Positions 20,165 through 31,202 of a stretch of 64,000 nt of DNA are shown here, in pieces. Each line of letters begins with the position of its first letter. Positions within the stretch are counted from its first letter, which is position 1. This DNA is from Arion vulgaris (taxonomy: Eukaryota > Mollusca > Gastropoda > Stylommatophora > Arionidae): contig CM036767.1 of assembly GCA_020796225.1 (NCBI GenBank), forward strand, positions 11,327,427 to 11,391,426, read 5' to 3'. The translations under genes and the position numbers were made by a program. A model generated the notes under the pieces. The model made no database searches. It was given only the letters and a program-made list of their open reading frames with translations, and was not told where the DNA came from.

Positions 20165-21175
20165 TTGAAAATGTAACTGAAGTCCAGATTATTTGGCGAC
20201 AATCTGGGTGACATCTGATAATTCATTGATGTCTTTGATTTCGTGAATCAAAGGAAACGGGACCATATATATATACCAGGATCTAGCACATGCGACAGAA
20301 GAGGATAGAGAGGTTCCACAGACAGACAGAAGGAGACCAGAAAAGTAGAACAGACAGACAGTTAGAGAGGAGGCCAGTAAACACACAGAGGTAGAGTCTG
20401 GCTGAGAGCCAGTAAATTAGAAGTCACTACAAGATACTGTCTGGTCATACAGAAGACGGACAGAGAGCAGTCAAAAGAACTCTGGCATATACAGAAGCAG
20501 AGAAATCTGGCATAGACAAAAGCAGAGAACTCTGGCACAGACACTAGCGTAGAATAAGAAAAAACCAGTAGAGAACTCCAGCCGGAGGTATACGTTAGAT
20601 ACGGTCCAGACCTGAGACATACTGTCTCTAAATGACTTTGACGTCATCATCAGCAGTTCTAGAAGACTAGACATTTGTGAGAACATCGCTGAGACTTTCG
20701 TGAGAACATCGCTGAGACATACTGTCTCTTAATGACTTTGAAGTCTTCATTATCATCATCTTCAGAGACCCCTCAGTACTGGACACATAGACTTGCATAG
20801 GAATAGATAAAGTTATGTTTATACTTCTTATGGATATAAGCCAGAGTGGAACGTTAGGAGGTACGTTATATTAGAGATATATACTTAAGTTAGAGATATT
20901 CTTTTCGGTGTTAGAAAAGTGTTTACATATATTAATTTTGTTGTTGGGTTTATGTCATTTGTAATAATGTATTCTATGTGTGATAAAAACATGTATTTTT
21001 GTTGTTGAGAAATAAGTAAATAAACATATCAATTTAAATATCGACTTGAGTAAGACAGAGAGAGAGAGAGCATGTGGATACAAATGACTGAGATATACTA
21101 GTGACCAGGACACAGATCTCTCTTTCTGGCTTTACTGTGCTTGGTGTTGGCACGACTACCCACAATATCACAGTA
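20165..21175 (+). promoter_or_regulatory. TATA-to-polyA unit, possible solo LTR
   Basis: A TATA-like ccatatatatataccagg (about 20262-20279) is followed 740 bp later by an aataaa signal (about 21012) and a ga run. Near-duplicate 50-bp segments occur at 20611 and 20712 (ctgagacatactgtctct, aatgactttga). No coding frame. A solo long terminal repeat would explain it, but I cannot fix ends or a target duplication. Confidence 0.3.
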
Positions 21176-21269
21176 CCTTTTATGTCTTGCAGTGACTAGG
21201 ATATTTCCCCATCCATTTCTTCACCCCTTACTGCTACAGTAACCCCATGTCATGATAATTCCAAGGTTT

Positions 21270-21505
21270 AAGGAAAACTTAAGCATACAAATTGTCGGTG
21301 TGCACACGATACGCTGTTGGACAACATATTTCCGATCCGTTTCTTAGGGATCTAAATTACAAGAACCTCAGAAGTCGGAACAAGGCTCGCCTGAATGGCG
21401 AGGGACACTGATAATACGAAAAGCTAGTATTCACGAAAAAAATCAACCAGATGCGTCATACCAGGAGCTCTGACTACGCCTGAATTCAATGCGGAGAGGG
21501 GGAGG
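21270..21505 (+). mobile_element. SINE J copy
   Basis: aattacaagaacctcagaag, tcgcctgaatggcgagggac, actgataatacg, tcaaccagatgcgtcatacc, gcctgaattcaatgcgg and a GAAGAAG end. Confidence 0.82.
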
Positions 21506-21549
21506 CAGAAGATGATGAAGAAGTGTGTGTTTACTGTTGGGTTTTCACT

Positions 21550-21960
21550 TCTTCTTCTTCAAACGCTCCGTACCGACCACTTGTTAACCACTCTGTGTGA
21601 TTTGTATGTGATCTAAGCCTAAGAGCGATTGTGCTAGTTATGCGCCTACAGGCATATCATATTTCTGCGACGCTTACCAGCACATCAATTGAAATCCAGG
21701 AACTAATCACAATACAGTGTTAGCTATTCAACGTATGCTACACACTTGCAACAGCTATGTCAGAAGTTTCAAGACTATATTAGATCAGTTGCCCACTGAT
21801 GACAGGAAAATTGCAATCCGCGCTGACATAGTTCCAACCGGTCAACAGGTAGCTTCCTAGGCCCCTACCTCAGTCGTCTCTTACGCCATGCCTTGTAGGT
21901 CGTAGTTTTACTATTATATGCTCTCCTTGCTGTCTCCGGCGACGCAGAGGTGGTATGTTT
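21550..21960 (-). mobile_element. SINE family B copy with a 170-bp insertion
   Basis: Reverse B runs from the GAA tail (21552) to ttctgcgacgctt (21677), is interrupted to 21848, then resumes with agcttcctaggcccctacc and the core. The interrupting sequence (accagcacatcaattgaaat onward) is not recognised. Confidence 0.85.
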
Positions 21961-22000
21961 ATTTAAAAGTATTGGGTTTTTTATGTTCTATATTGATCTT

Positions 22001-22258
22001 CTTTTTCGAACGCTCCGTATCGACCACTTGTCAACCACTCTGTGTGATTTCTATGTGATCTGAGCCTAAGAGCGACTTACGTTGTGCCAGTTATGCACCC
22101 ACAAGTAGAACAGCACATCCGATTTCTGCGCTGCTTTTTATTTACTAGGTAGTATCCTAGGGCTTACATCAGTCGCCTCTTACGACATGCATTGTAGGTT
22201 GCAGTGGTACTATTCTGTGCTTCCTTTGGGCTTCCCGGAACCACACGGAAACATGGAT
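22001..22258 (-). mobile_element. SINE family B copy
   Basis: Reverse B: tcgaacgctccgtatcgacc, agcctaagagcgac, gcgctgctttttatttacta, cagtcgcctcttacgacatg, ccggaaccacacgg. Confidence 0.9.
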
Positions 22259-22261
22259 CAA

Positions 22262-22455
22262 GATTTGTGTTTATCGTGTGTTTATCTTGTGTTTATCTTG
22301 TGTTTATCTTGTGTTTATCTTGTGTTTATCGTGTGATTATCTTGAGTTTATCTTGTGTTTATCTTGTGTTTATCTTGTGTTTATCTTGTGTTTATCTTGA
22401 GTTTATCTTGTGTTTATCGTGTGTTTATCTTGAGTTTATCTTGTGTTTATCTTGA
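22262..22455. repeat. 11-bp minisatellite
   Basis: About 17 copies of tgtgtttatct with cgtg and gagt variants, lying between a SINE B and a SINE T. The open frame across it is a by-product. Confidence 0.95.
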
Positions 22456-22503
22456 GGTCAACAACACTTGTTATGTTGTTCACTTTCGTGTTTTTCTCTT
22501 GTG

Positions 22504-22765
22504 TTTGTGTCTCTGTGGCTGAGTGGTTAAGCCCTATGCCTTGCGAGTCGAAGGTCGTAGGTTCAAATCTGGACCGCGGGCTTCTGTTCACGAGTGCTGT
22601 TTTTATTCCAGAGGCCCCTAGGATTATTGCCGGAGCTACCGAGTTCGTGCTTTGTGCAATACTCTCGGCAGGTGGCGTGCCATTTCTACGCAGAGGACTG
22701 AGCCATATGGGGTAAAACCCGGTGCACTGTAGTCAATCCTTCGGTTTTTAAACCCTTAAACCCTT
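22504..22765 (+). mobile_element. tRNA-derived SINE T
   Basis: tRNA head gtctctgtggctgagtggtt (A box) and gtaggttcaaatctggacc (B box slightly degraded), then the usual body and an aaacccttaaacccttt end. Confidence 0.92.
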
Positions 22766-22922
22766 TCTTATATGTGCTGGTTTTTGTGTATGACATATAA
22801 TTAAATTATTACCGACAGACAGTCCACCTCAAAGAGCAATGTTACTCAGATACACTGGATACAAAGCAAAAGGTCGTTCACGAAAAAGGTGGATATCATA
22901 GATAACAGAGGAGATGAAAAAG

Positions 22923-23180
22923 ACTTCTTCTTCTAACGCTTCATATCGACCATTTGTTAACCCCTCTTTGTGATTTGTATGTAATCCGAGCCTAAGAGTG
23001 ATTATATGTTGCGCAAGTTATACGGCTACAAGTAGATCAGGATATCCTATTTCTGCTGCCATTTTTATTTACTAGGGTAGCCTCCCTAGGCCTCCTACCT
23101 CAGTCGCCTCTTACGACATGCCTTGTAGGTGGCAGTGCTACTATTCTTTGCTCCCCTTGCAAGCCCCGGCAACACATGGG
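22923..23180 (-). mobile_element. SINE family B copy
   Basis: Reverse B from cttcttcttctaacgcttc to ggcaacacatgggcg, including cagtcgcctcttacgacatg. Confidence 0.9.
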
Positions 23181-23222
23181 CGACATTATGAAACGCACAC
23201 AAAAACCCGTTTTAGACATCTC

Positions 23223-23388
23223 TTTTGGTTGGCTGAAATCGGATTCATGTGTCCTAAACGTGTAGAAGTCTATGCGTTTAGGGGCCTACCAAACAATGTG
23301 CAACGTATACACGTTCTTGGCAAAGATCAAACATATCACAAAGTGATTAAAATTGGTCGTAAAGAACGAACGCAAAGAAGAAGAAGGA
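23223..23388 (+). mobile_element. SINE family A, 5'-truncated
   Basis: Starts at ggctgaaatcggattcatg and ends cgcaaagaagaagaagg. The truncation plus a 7-bp target duplication indicates LINE-type insertion (incomplete reverse transcription). Confidence 0.9.
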
Positions 23389-23420
23389 ACATCTCGTCTT
23401 ATACTGACGTTGTGATACAA

Positions 23421-23750
23421 AACAAGATTAGAAAAAAAGAAACGAATATACGAAGATAAAACGCTCTGACGTAAACAGCAGAAAATTGAAGCTTTATATC
23501 TGTAACAAGTGTTACACATCCTACATACAACGGTAGAGGAAACCTAGCAAACAATGGATTATTTATGCATCATGCTCATACAAGTACGCCACCTGTTGTC
23601 ATATATTTAACACTTCTCTAATGCAACACGTAGACGCGCGTAGGTGCGCGTGACTTAGTGGGCGGGATAGATATGAAGTGAATACGGGTTCGATTTTGCA
23701 ATTCTCATGCGAAAGTCTCAATAAATATTGCTTCATTTCATATTATGTTA
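23421..23750. other. Unassigned sequence
   Basis: No feature recognised. Confidence 0.45.
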
Positions 23751-23758
23751 CAATATAT

Positions 23759-23928
23759 CAGTGGCGGCTCGTCATTAAGGGTTAGTGGGGCCGGGCCCCA
23801 CCAAAAATAAGGTGTAACGTGTATTATTTTTTCATACATTACATTATAACCTCACCGAAACTATGCTATTTCCGCCTGGAAAATTTCTGCCTGGCCCCAC
23901 CAACAAAAATGATCACGAGCCGCCACTG
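23759..23928 (+). mobile_element. 170-bp hAT MITE
   Basis: Terminal inverted repeats cagtggcggctcgt and acgagccgccactg, perfect over 14 bp, with perfect 8-bp duplications caatatat (23751-23758 and 23929-23936). Inner blocks gggccccacc and ggccccacc are also inverted. No coding capacity, so it would depend on a hAT transposase from elsewhere. Confidence 0.95.
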
Positions 23929-24159
23929 CAATATATCATATAAGTTCTCATAATGTTATATTCATTTATATTACAATATAATACATCGGTTTATTATATT
24001 AATCTATATTATATTTGATTATTTTTATTGTGTTAGATTAGTTGGTATCGTGCCAGTTGAGTATAGGTTTTATTAGTTAATAATTTTAAGTTACTAGCTT
24101 TTCAGTTTTAAGGCTTACAGCTTATATAATGTTTTTGGGTTTTTTAAATGACCCCACTT

Positions 24160-24446
24160 AAGCCCTCTTTGAGTGCGGGTTCAATTCCGCGGGTAGTGTA
24201 GGGCAGGGGGAACATGAGCATGAGGAATTTAATGGCCGCATGATGCCCGTCTGCCCAGCGTGTTCGTAGCGCGTTGGTATACGGGTGACTATCCCTCTGT
24301 GTGTGCGGGTTCAATTCCGCGGGATGGCAGAAAAAGCCACAGGTTCTCCAGATTTACGGTGTTCGTGGCACCGAACCGAAAGGTTACGATGTCCATATCA
24401 CCGAGCCGAAGAGCTGAAAGCTCAAGTGCTTCTAGATCGGGAATAG
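24160..24446 (+). mobile_element. SINE S, with a partial second head
   Basis: Full SINE S from cccgtctgcccagcgtgttc (about 24247) to gcttctagatcgg, preceded by a second copy of the B-box stretch (gagtgcgggttcaattccgc) and 60 bp of filler. The whole is bounded by 14-bp duplications aaatgaccccactt (24146-24159, 24447-24460), so the composite inserted as one unit. Confidence 0.88.
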
Positions 24447-24505
24447 AAATGACCCCACTTGTGTTGATATAACGTTGCCCCCACCCCCCCCCACTTCTAT
24501 TGCTG

Positions 24506-25035
24506 TTCTTCTTCTTCTTCTGCGATCAACTTCTGCTATGCGACTACTCCGGTATGTGTCACAAACAGGGCGGTGCGCTTGAGGTCTTCACCGGTCCTCC
24601 ATAGTTTGTTTTTTAGTGTTGTTTCTGTTGCCCAGATCTCCATTCTCACACTACTCAGACTGGGGCAGTCTTACATGATGTACTCTGGGGACTGCTTTAG
24701 TACTCCACAGGGGCAGGCACCCAGTCCCTGAGACCCATTCTGTGGAGGTGTGCTCTGAGACTGCAGTGTCCTGTTCTAAATCTGAAGACTGTAGTCTGTG
24801 CTTTTCTGTTAGTGTATTTAAACTGCCGTACTCTGGGTTGTATCCGGTTTTTTTTCCACATCGTTTTTCTGGATTGTTTCAGGAGAGTCTTTGCTTCTGT
24901 TAAGCTTTGTGTTGGGTGGTGTTGTGTTAGACTCCACTTTTCCAGTACTTTTGTAGTAGATGGGATGTTTTTTTGGGTGTGTTCTGCAACTGTCCAGGGA
25001 GCGAAGAATTCTGTTACTGTATGTTCAAGTTAAAG
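24506..25035 (-). mobile_element. RNase H-type LINE 3' end
   Basis: Minus strand: TVFRFRTGHCSLRAHLHRMG in a broken frame, then GACPCGVLKQSPE, SLSSVRMEIWATETTL, ALFVTHTGVVA and a GAA-repeat tail (24506-24520). Very similar to the plus copy at 32770-33065. Confidence 0.78.
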
Positions 25036-25186
25036 TATCGTAGTAATTATACCAATATATTACAAACTAAGCTGCACCACATATCTTTGGTGAGCTGGTT
25101 GAGAATTAATTTGTCCTGCATAAAGTATCTCATACCTCCATGAAGAACCTTCTATCGGTTCCAACGGATGGAAAAAAACTAGCTTC

Positions 25187-25434
25187 TCTTTCTTCTTTGC
25201 GTTCGTTCTTTACGACCAATTTTAATCTCTCTTTGTGATATGTTTGATCTTTGCCAAGAACGTGTATACGTTGCACATTGGTTTGGTAGGCCCTAAACGC
25301 ATAGACTTCTACACGTTTAGGACATGTGCATCCGATTTCAACCAAACCTCCTTAGGTGCCTCTTACAACATGCGTGGCAGGTAACAGTGGTTCTATTCTT
25401 TACACCCCAAATTTGGACCCCGGTACACTCGGGA
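25187..25434 (-). mobile_element. SINE family A copy
   Basis: Full-length reverse A, tail ttcttctttgcgttcg to head ggaccccggtacactcgg. Confidence 0.93.
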
Positions 25435-25800
25435 GTTAAAACTAGCTGATGGCCGGGTTATTTGGAAAACATTACGAGAAGGTGCATAATCTTTTGAAAA
25501 GAGACTTACGGATGAGCTAAAAGACAAGAGAGACAAGTGCAAACTCAGAAGTTGTCACAGTAAAACACTTGCAAATTGACAACCTGTAAAGACGAAAAAG
25601 GCCTTATATATATATATATATACAATGTCTGTAGTACTATATAATTGAAACTTAGTAGCAAAGTAAAATGTAATTCTACATGGATCCCGCGTGAGGTATA
25701 TTTATAGAGAAAACGTGTGAGATCATCTCGAAATGATTGTCAAGAATGTGAAGCGGGTCTTATTTCACAGTGAACTTTGTCCGGAGATAGAGGCCAACTT
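25435..25800. other. Unassigned sequence
   Basis: A tatata microsatellite at about 25605-25621; nothing else recognised. Confidence 0.45.
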
Positions 25801-26013
25801 CAATTTTAAAAAATTTCGGTGGGCACACTGCACGTGGTTGAACTACATGTTCCTTTATCCTTTACTTAAATTACAAATACCTCAGAAGTCGGAGTAAGAC
25901 TCGTCTGAATGGCGCAGGACACTGATGATAAAGAAAGCAAGCCTTTACTAAAAAATCAGACAGAAGAGACATATTAGGCGCCCTGACTACGCTTGAAATC
26001 GTAGCAGGCGAAC
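25800..26013 (+). mobile_element. SINE J copy
   Basis: aattacaaatacctcagaag, tcgtctgaatggcgcaggac, actgatgataaagaaagc, aaatcagacagaag, gcgccctgactacgcttg. Confidence 0.82.
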
Positions 26014-26027
26014 GAAAAATAGCGTGA

Positions 26028-26540
26028 CACAGAGATAAATAATATGTAATTATAACATCATATAGAGATAAACAATATGTAATTATAACGTCATATAGAG
26101 ATAAATAATATGTAATTATAACGTCATATAGAGATAAAAACTGTTATAAGAAAGAGAAGATGGAGATATGTTGGACGCGCCTTGGGGAGTAATGATCAAC
26201 GAATATCAAAGCAGGCATTGAAGTGGGATGCAAAGGGTTCAAGAAAGAGAGGTCGACATAAGGAAACCCTGAAACGAACTTTTCTGAAAGAGGCAAGAAA
26301 TATCGGTCTCCGTTCCATGGAGGAGATTGAGCGAGTTGCCCAGGATAGAGCGCTATGTAACGTATAACGGTACGAGAGGAACTGAACTATTATTATTATA
26401 AAGATAAAAAAATATGTAATTATAACGTCAGACAGAGAGATAAAAAATAATGTCATTATAACGTGAGACAGAGAGATAAAAAATAATGTCCTTATAACGT
26501 CAGAGAGATAAAAAAATAATATCCTTATAACGTGAGACAG
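26028..26540. repeat. 33-bp AT-rich minisatellite split by a LINE tail
   Basis: Units agagataaataatatgtaat plus tataacgtcatat, four on the left (26028-26138) and about five more diverged units on the right (26401-26540). A 262-bp LINE family C end sits between them. Confidence 0.92.
26139..26402 (+). mobile_element. LINE family C, 5'-truncated tail
   Basis: Encodes TVIRKRRWRYVGRALGSNDQ, RISKQALKWDAKGSRKRGRH, EEIERVAQDRALCNV and ends in ATT repeats (26387-26400). Short direct repeats of agataaa flank it. Confidence 0.88.
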
Positions 26541-26895
26541 AGATAGACAAACTTCAAGGATTCGTTGTTTTGCTCTGCTCTTCCTACGTAAACGCAACAT
26601 AAATATTGAGACTGGACTTTATGACAACGTCTAGTCTGCAAACAAACACAGGAAATGAGTTATTGGTTGTCTTCTTGTCATCTTTGTCGGTGATTGTGCG
26701 TAGGCTGTGCTCTAAAGAAGTAAACATTATACTCTGAGCAACGGAGCATGCGATTAACAAGACACGAATAGCAATAATTAAACTAGATATAGTAATTATG
26801 TACTACATGTAAATGTATATATGCGTGCACAGATGGTTCGGATACGGGTTGGGTGTCAGATGTTGGTGAGAGAATTCATATTATGACACTAAGGG
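26541..26895. other. Unassigned sequence
   Basis: No feature recognised. Confidence 0.45.
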
Positions 26896-26904
26896 TTGAA
26901 CACT

Positions 26905-27232
26905 TTAGGGGTTCTCAGTGCCTAAGTGGCTCAGTGCCATGGCTCAGTGCCTAAGTGGCTCAGTGCCTAAGTGGCTAAGTGCCAAGTGGCTCAAGTGGCT
27001 ATGGCTAAGTGGCTCAGTGCCTATGGCTAAGTGGCTCAGTGCCTATGGCTAAGTCCCTAGTAGCTGGCCTAATGGCTCAGTGCCTAGTGGCTAGTGCCTA
27101 AGTGGCTAAGGCCATGGCTCAGTGCCTAAGTGGCTAAGTGCCTAAGGACTAGTGCCTCTGCCTAAGTGCCTAGGCCTGGCCTAGTGCCAGTGCTAGGCTG
27201 CTATGCCTGGCCTAAGCATGGCTAAGGCCTTG
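26905..27232. repeat. Degenerate array of SINE T head
   Basis: Irregular repeats of ggctcagtgcctaagt with 7-18 bp periods. The motif mirrors the SINE T A-box region (tggctgagtggttaagcc) and is followed by the rest of a SINE T. Confidence 0.85.
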
Positions 27233-27960
27233 TTTTGATATCCGAAAGTCTTAGGTTTTAATCCCAACGCGCCTGCCTGACCAGCGTTTCGTAGCGTTGG
27301 ACTACGGGTGACAAGCTCCTGTGAGTGTGGGTTCAATTCCGTGGGCTGGCAGAAAGCCACAGGTTCACCAGATTCACGGTGTTCGTGGCACCGAACCGAA
27401 GGGTTACGATGCTTGTGGCACCGAATCGAAGGGTTACGATGTCCATGGCACCGAACCGAAGGGCTAGAGCTTGTGCTTGAATCGAAAGTTTAGAACCCCA
27501 ACCGCCGAATGTTGACGATGCGTTTGCCCGAGAACGGTTGATGTCCATGGACCGACAGGTTACGAGTCCTGGAGAATCGAGGGTTACGGTGTCCATGGCG
27601 CCGAACAAGGTTACGGTGTCCATGGCACCAGATCCGAGGTTCGATGTCGGCACCAGACGAAGGGTTACGATGTCCATGGCACCGAACCGAAGGGTTACGA
27701 TGTCCATGGCACCGAAACGAAGAGCTGAAAGCTCAAGTGCTTCTGATAAGTTTTAAAAAAATCCCAACCGCTTCGTTATGTTCGAGAATGCAGTTTTTCC
27801 CTACAGAGAACCCTATGATTGTTGCAGGAGCTACAATGTTCGTGTTTTGTGAAGTACTCTTGGTAGATGGCGTGCAATTTCTGTAGAAAGGAACTCGTGC
27901 CATATGGGGTAAGACCCGGTGCAATGAAGTGAATCCTTCGGTTTTAGACCGTTTAAACTG
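27233..27960 (+). mobile_element. SINE T interrupted by SINE S
   Basis: SINE T parts lie at 27233-27268 (cgaaagtcttaggttttaat, a B-box remnant) and 27769-27960 (gattgttgcaggagctacaa, gccatatggggtaagacccg). The SINE S between them is flanked by aatcccaac (27260-27268, 27760-27768). Confidence 0.87.
27269..27759 (+). mobile_element. SINE S, internally expanded
   Basis: Longer than other S copies (491 versus about 200 bp) because the 30-bp block gttacgatgtccatggcacc plus gaaccgaagg is repeated many times (27405-27740). Ends agagctgaaagctcaagtgc. Confidence 0.9.
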
Positions 27961-27964
27961 GGGA

Positions 27965-28184
27965 GAATCATTCAGTTCATTGGACCACTATGTGCTAGAT
28001 ATGATGGCTGATAGTAGAACGAGGAAGAAGTGAATGCCACAGTTCACTGACGTTATTAGTCATGTGATCTTATGAATAATAGAAGGGCAACAAAGAAGTG
28101 AATCATACAGTTGATTAAAGCTATGATGCGGTGATCTGGTGATGCTGATCGGTGATGCGGTGATCTGGTGTGAATTATTCCATT
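27965..28184. repeat. Degenerate flank of the 68-bp satellite
   Basis: Diverged units with gaagaagtgaatgccacagt and atgtgatcttatgaataata. Confidence 0.7.
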
Positions 28185-28393
28185 AATTTTTTTTTTCCGA
28201 TCCAGAAGCACTTGAGCTTTTAGCTCTTCGGCTCGGTGCCATGGACATCGTAACCCTTCGGTTCGATGCCACGAACACCGTAAATCTGGGGAATCTGTGG
28301 CTTTTTCTGCCATCACGCGGAATTGAACCCGCACACACAGAGGGATAGTCACCCGTAGTCCAACGCGCTACGAACACGCTGGGCAGACGGGCA
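28185..28393 (-). mobile_element. tRNA-derived SINE S
   Basis: Reverse copy, gatccagaagcacttgagc to cgctgggcagacgggc, with attccatt on both sides (28177-28184, 28394-28401). Confidence 0.9.
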
Positions 28394-28408
28394 ATTCCAT
28401 TCATTAAA

Positions 28409-28800
28409 ACTATAAGTTCATAGTTCATAAGTACGGTTCCAACTTCAATGCAACGGGTCACCCCATAATTGCTCCGTTCCTTTGCCACTGAAAATCACAC
28501 GAAATGCTAACAACTGTGAAATGTTTCCTGCGTGAACTAATTCCAGAATGAAACAGCCGCGTACCGCCACAAAAGAAACCTGCACCGCATAAAATGCATA
28601 TGGCCGTCGCTAATGTAGCAACACAAACTGTTCATCACTTGAATTGCAATTCTTGTCGAAGGGAACATCAATCATGACAAAATCCAGCTTTCTGCACTCG
28701 CAATATAACTGCATACGGCAGATTGAGCTTGTTCGTCATAACCGCTGTCCGCCATTTTCTGAATACACACAACAAACGCACCGTTGACACAGCAAAAATC
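28409..28800 (-). repeat. Dispersed 390-bp repeat with short frame
   Basis: Reverse complement of 45441-45803. On the minus strand it contains atggcggacagcggttatg, encoding MADSGYDEQAQSAVCSYIAS then AESWILS and a stop. Both copies end in ttatgaactatgaac-like repeats. Family unknown. Confidence 0.85.
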
Positions 28801-28837
28801 ATTCAGCATAAAACTATTAGTGCTGCTATGATGGGTT

Positions 28838-30545
28838 GTACAAGGATCACAGAGAAGTGAATCCAATAGTTCATTGACGCTATGAGTGTTGAGATCTTAT
28901 GAATGATAGAAGGACCACAGAGAAGTGAATCCAATAGTTCATTGACGCTATGAGTGTTGAGATCTTATGAATGATAGAAGGGTCACAGAGAAGTGAATCC
29001 AATAGTTCATTGACGCTATGAGTGTTGAGATCTTATGAATGATAGAAGGGTCACAGAGAAGTGAATCCAATAGTTCATTGACGCTATGAGTGTTGTGATC
29101 TTATGAATGATAGAAGGATCACAGAGAAGTGAATCCAATAGTTCATTGACGCTATGAGTGTTGTGATCTTATGAATGATAGAAGGATCACAGAGAAGTGA
29201 ATCCAATAGTTCATTGACGCTATGAGTGTTGTGATCTTATGAATGATAGAAGGGTCACAGAGAAGTGAATCCAATAGTTCATTGACGCTATGAGTGTTGA
29301 GATCTTATGAATGATAGAAGAGCCACAGAGAAGTGAATCCAATAGTTCATTGACGCTATGAGTGTTGAGATCTTATGAATGATAGAAGGGTCACAGAGAA
29401 GTGAATCCAATAGTTCATTGACGCTATGAGTGTTGAGATCTTATGAATGATAGAAGGGTCACAGAGAAGTGAATCCAATAGTTCATTGACGCTATGAGTG
29501 TTGAGATCTTATGAATGATAGAAGAGCCACAGAGAAGTGAATCCAATAGTTCATTGACGCTATGAGTGTTGAGATCTTATGAATGATAGAAGGGTCACAG
29601 AGAAGTGAATCCAATAGTTCATTGACGCTATGAGTGTTGAGATCTTATGAATGATAGAAGGGTCACAAGAAGTGAATCAATAGTTCATTGACGCTATGAG
29701 TGTTGAGATCTTATGAATGATAGAAGGGTCACAGAGAAGTGAATCCAATAGTTCATTGACGCTATGAGTGTTGAGATCTTATGAATGATAGAAGGGCACA
29801 AGAAGGAATCAATAGTTCATTGACGCTATGAGTGTTGGAGATCTTATGAATGATAGAAGGGTCACAGAGAAGTGAATCCAATAGTTCATTGACGCTATGA
29901 GTGTTGAGATCTTATGAATGATAGAAGGGTCACAGAAAGTGAATCAATAGTTCATTGACGCTATGAGTGTTGAGATCTTATGAATGATAGAAGGGTCACA
30001 GAGAAGTGAATCCAATAGTTCATTGACGCTATGAGTGTTGAGATCTTATGAATGATAGAAGGGTCACAGAGAAGTGAATCCAATAGTTCATTGACGCTAT
30101 GAGTGTTGAGATCTTATGAATGATAGAAGGTCAAGAGAAGTGAATCCAATAGTTCATTGACGCTATGAGTGTTGAGATCTTATGAATGATAGAAGGGTCA
30201 CAGAGAAGTGAATCCAATAGTTCATTGACGCTATGAGTGTTGAGATCTTATGAATGATAGAAAGGTCACAGAGAAGTGAATCCAATAGTTCATTGACGCT
30301 ATGAGTGTTGAGATCTTATGAATGATAGAAGGGTCACAGAGAAGTGAATCCAATAGTTCATTGACGCTATGAGTGTTGAGATCTTATGAATGATAGAAGG
30401 GTCACAGAGAAGTGAATCCAATAGTTCATTGACGCTATGAGTGTTGAGATCTTATGAATGATAGAAGGGTCACAGAGAAGTGAATCCAATAGTTCATTGA
30501 CGCTATGAGTGTTGAGATCTTATGAATGATAGAAGGGCCATGATA
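28838..30545. repeat. 68-bp satellite, about 25 copies
   Basis: Unit of 68 bp with gtcacagagaagtgaatcc, aatagttcattgacgctatg, agtgttgagatcttatgaat, gatagaagg. Most units are over 95% identical; a few have 1-5 bp deletions (29660, 29795, 29935, 30130). Confidence 0.98.
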
Positions 30546-30654
30546 AGAAGTGAATAGTTTAGCTTATTGACGCTAATGGTGCGGTGATCTGGTGTGATCT
30601 ATTCAATTCATTGAATCTATTAGTCCTTTTATAACAGGACTAATAGAAGAATTT

Positions 30655-30770
30655 TAAGAAATGGACAGGTTACAGTCTGACAGTGTGCAACACCAAGGCG
30701 AAAGACAGAGGATGCTGGAGATTCATTGCAGCCAACCTTCGATGTGGAGACGGCACCTGATGATGATGGT
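30655..30770 (+). mobile_element. LINE family G 3' end
   Basis: aagaaatggacaggttacag to gatgtggagacggcacctga then gatgatga; same as 31690-31815. Inserted in degenerate satellite. Confidence 0.85.
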
Positions 30771-30829
30771 GAATAGAAGGACCAGAAAGAAGTGAATCAT
30801 GCAGATCATTAAAGCTACGTCGGATGTGA

Positions 30830-31200
30830 TCTGACGACAAAAAATAACAACATAACGTCAAACGTCATAAAATCTATCTATATCCACTAATTTGAAGACT
30901 TCATCTAAATATGGCACAATACATGGACACATTCGACAAAGTTATGTCCCTTATAAGACAGAATAAGCTATATTTAACAAACACGTCTGTCACTCCTCCG
31001 TCGTGTTGACAACCAAATTGTTCACCCACTCGTTGACATATTTCCACAGCGTCCTCCACGTTAAGACGGTTTTCACTTTTGTAAACAAATTTTCGACTGC
31101 TTGTTAAATTCAAGACTGTTAGAGTTTTTGTGATGTCTGTCTTGTAAAGTCATTAATGATCTGAGTGGAATAATTGGTTTGTTTTTGTTTGTGATTCTCT
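30830..31200. other. Unassigned sequence
   Basis: No feature recognised. Confidence 0.45.
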
Positions 31201-31202
31201 GG

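Larger units (their letters stand above)
22800..23425 (+). mobile_element. LINE family D fragment carrying SINE B and SINE A
   Basis: Pieces at 22800-22922, 23181-23222 and 23389-23420 read together as the uninterrupted copy at 48935-49145 (cacacaaaaacccgttttag, acatctc, tatactgacgttgtgat). A minus SINE B (22923-23180) and a 5'-truncated plus SINE A (23223-23388) are inserted. The SINE A is flanked by acatctc (23216-23222, 23389-23395). Confidence 0.82.

Noticed and set aside
20165..21175. Confident solo LTR
   Set aside because: TATA and polyadenylation signals are present, but I could not define TG..CA ends or a target duplication, so it is listed only as a possibility.
28838..30545. CRISPR-like array
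   Set aside because: The 68-bp units are continuous tandem copies with no variable spacers, in a eukaryotic repeat context.
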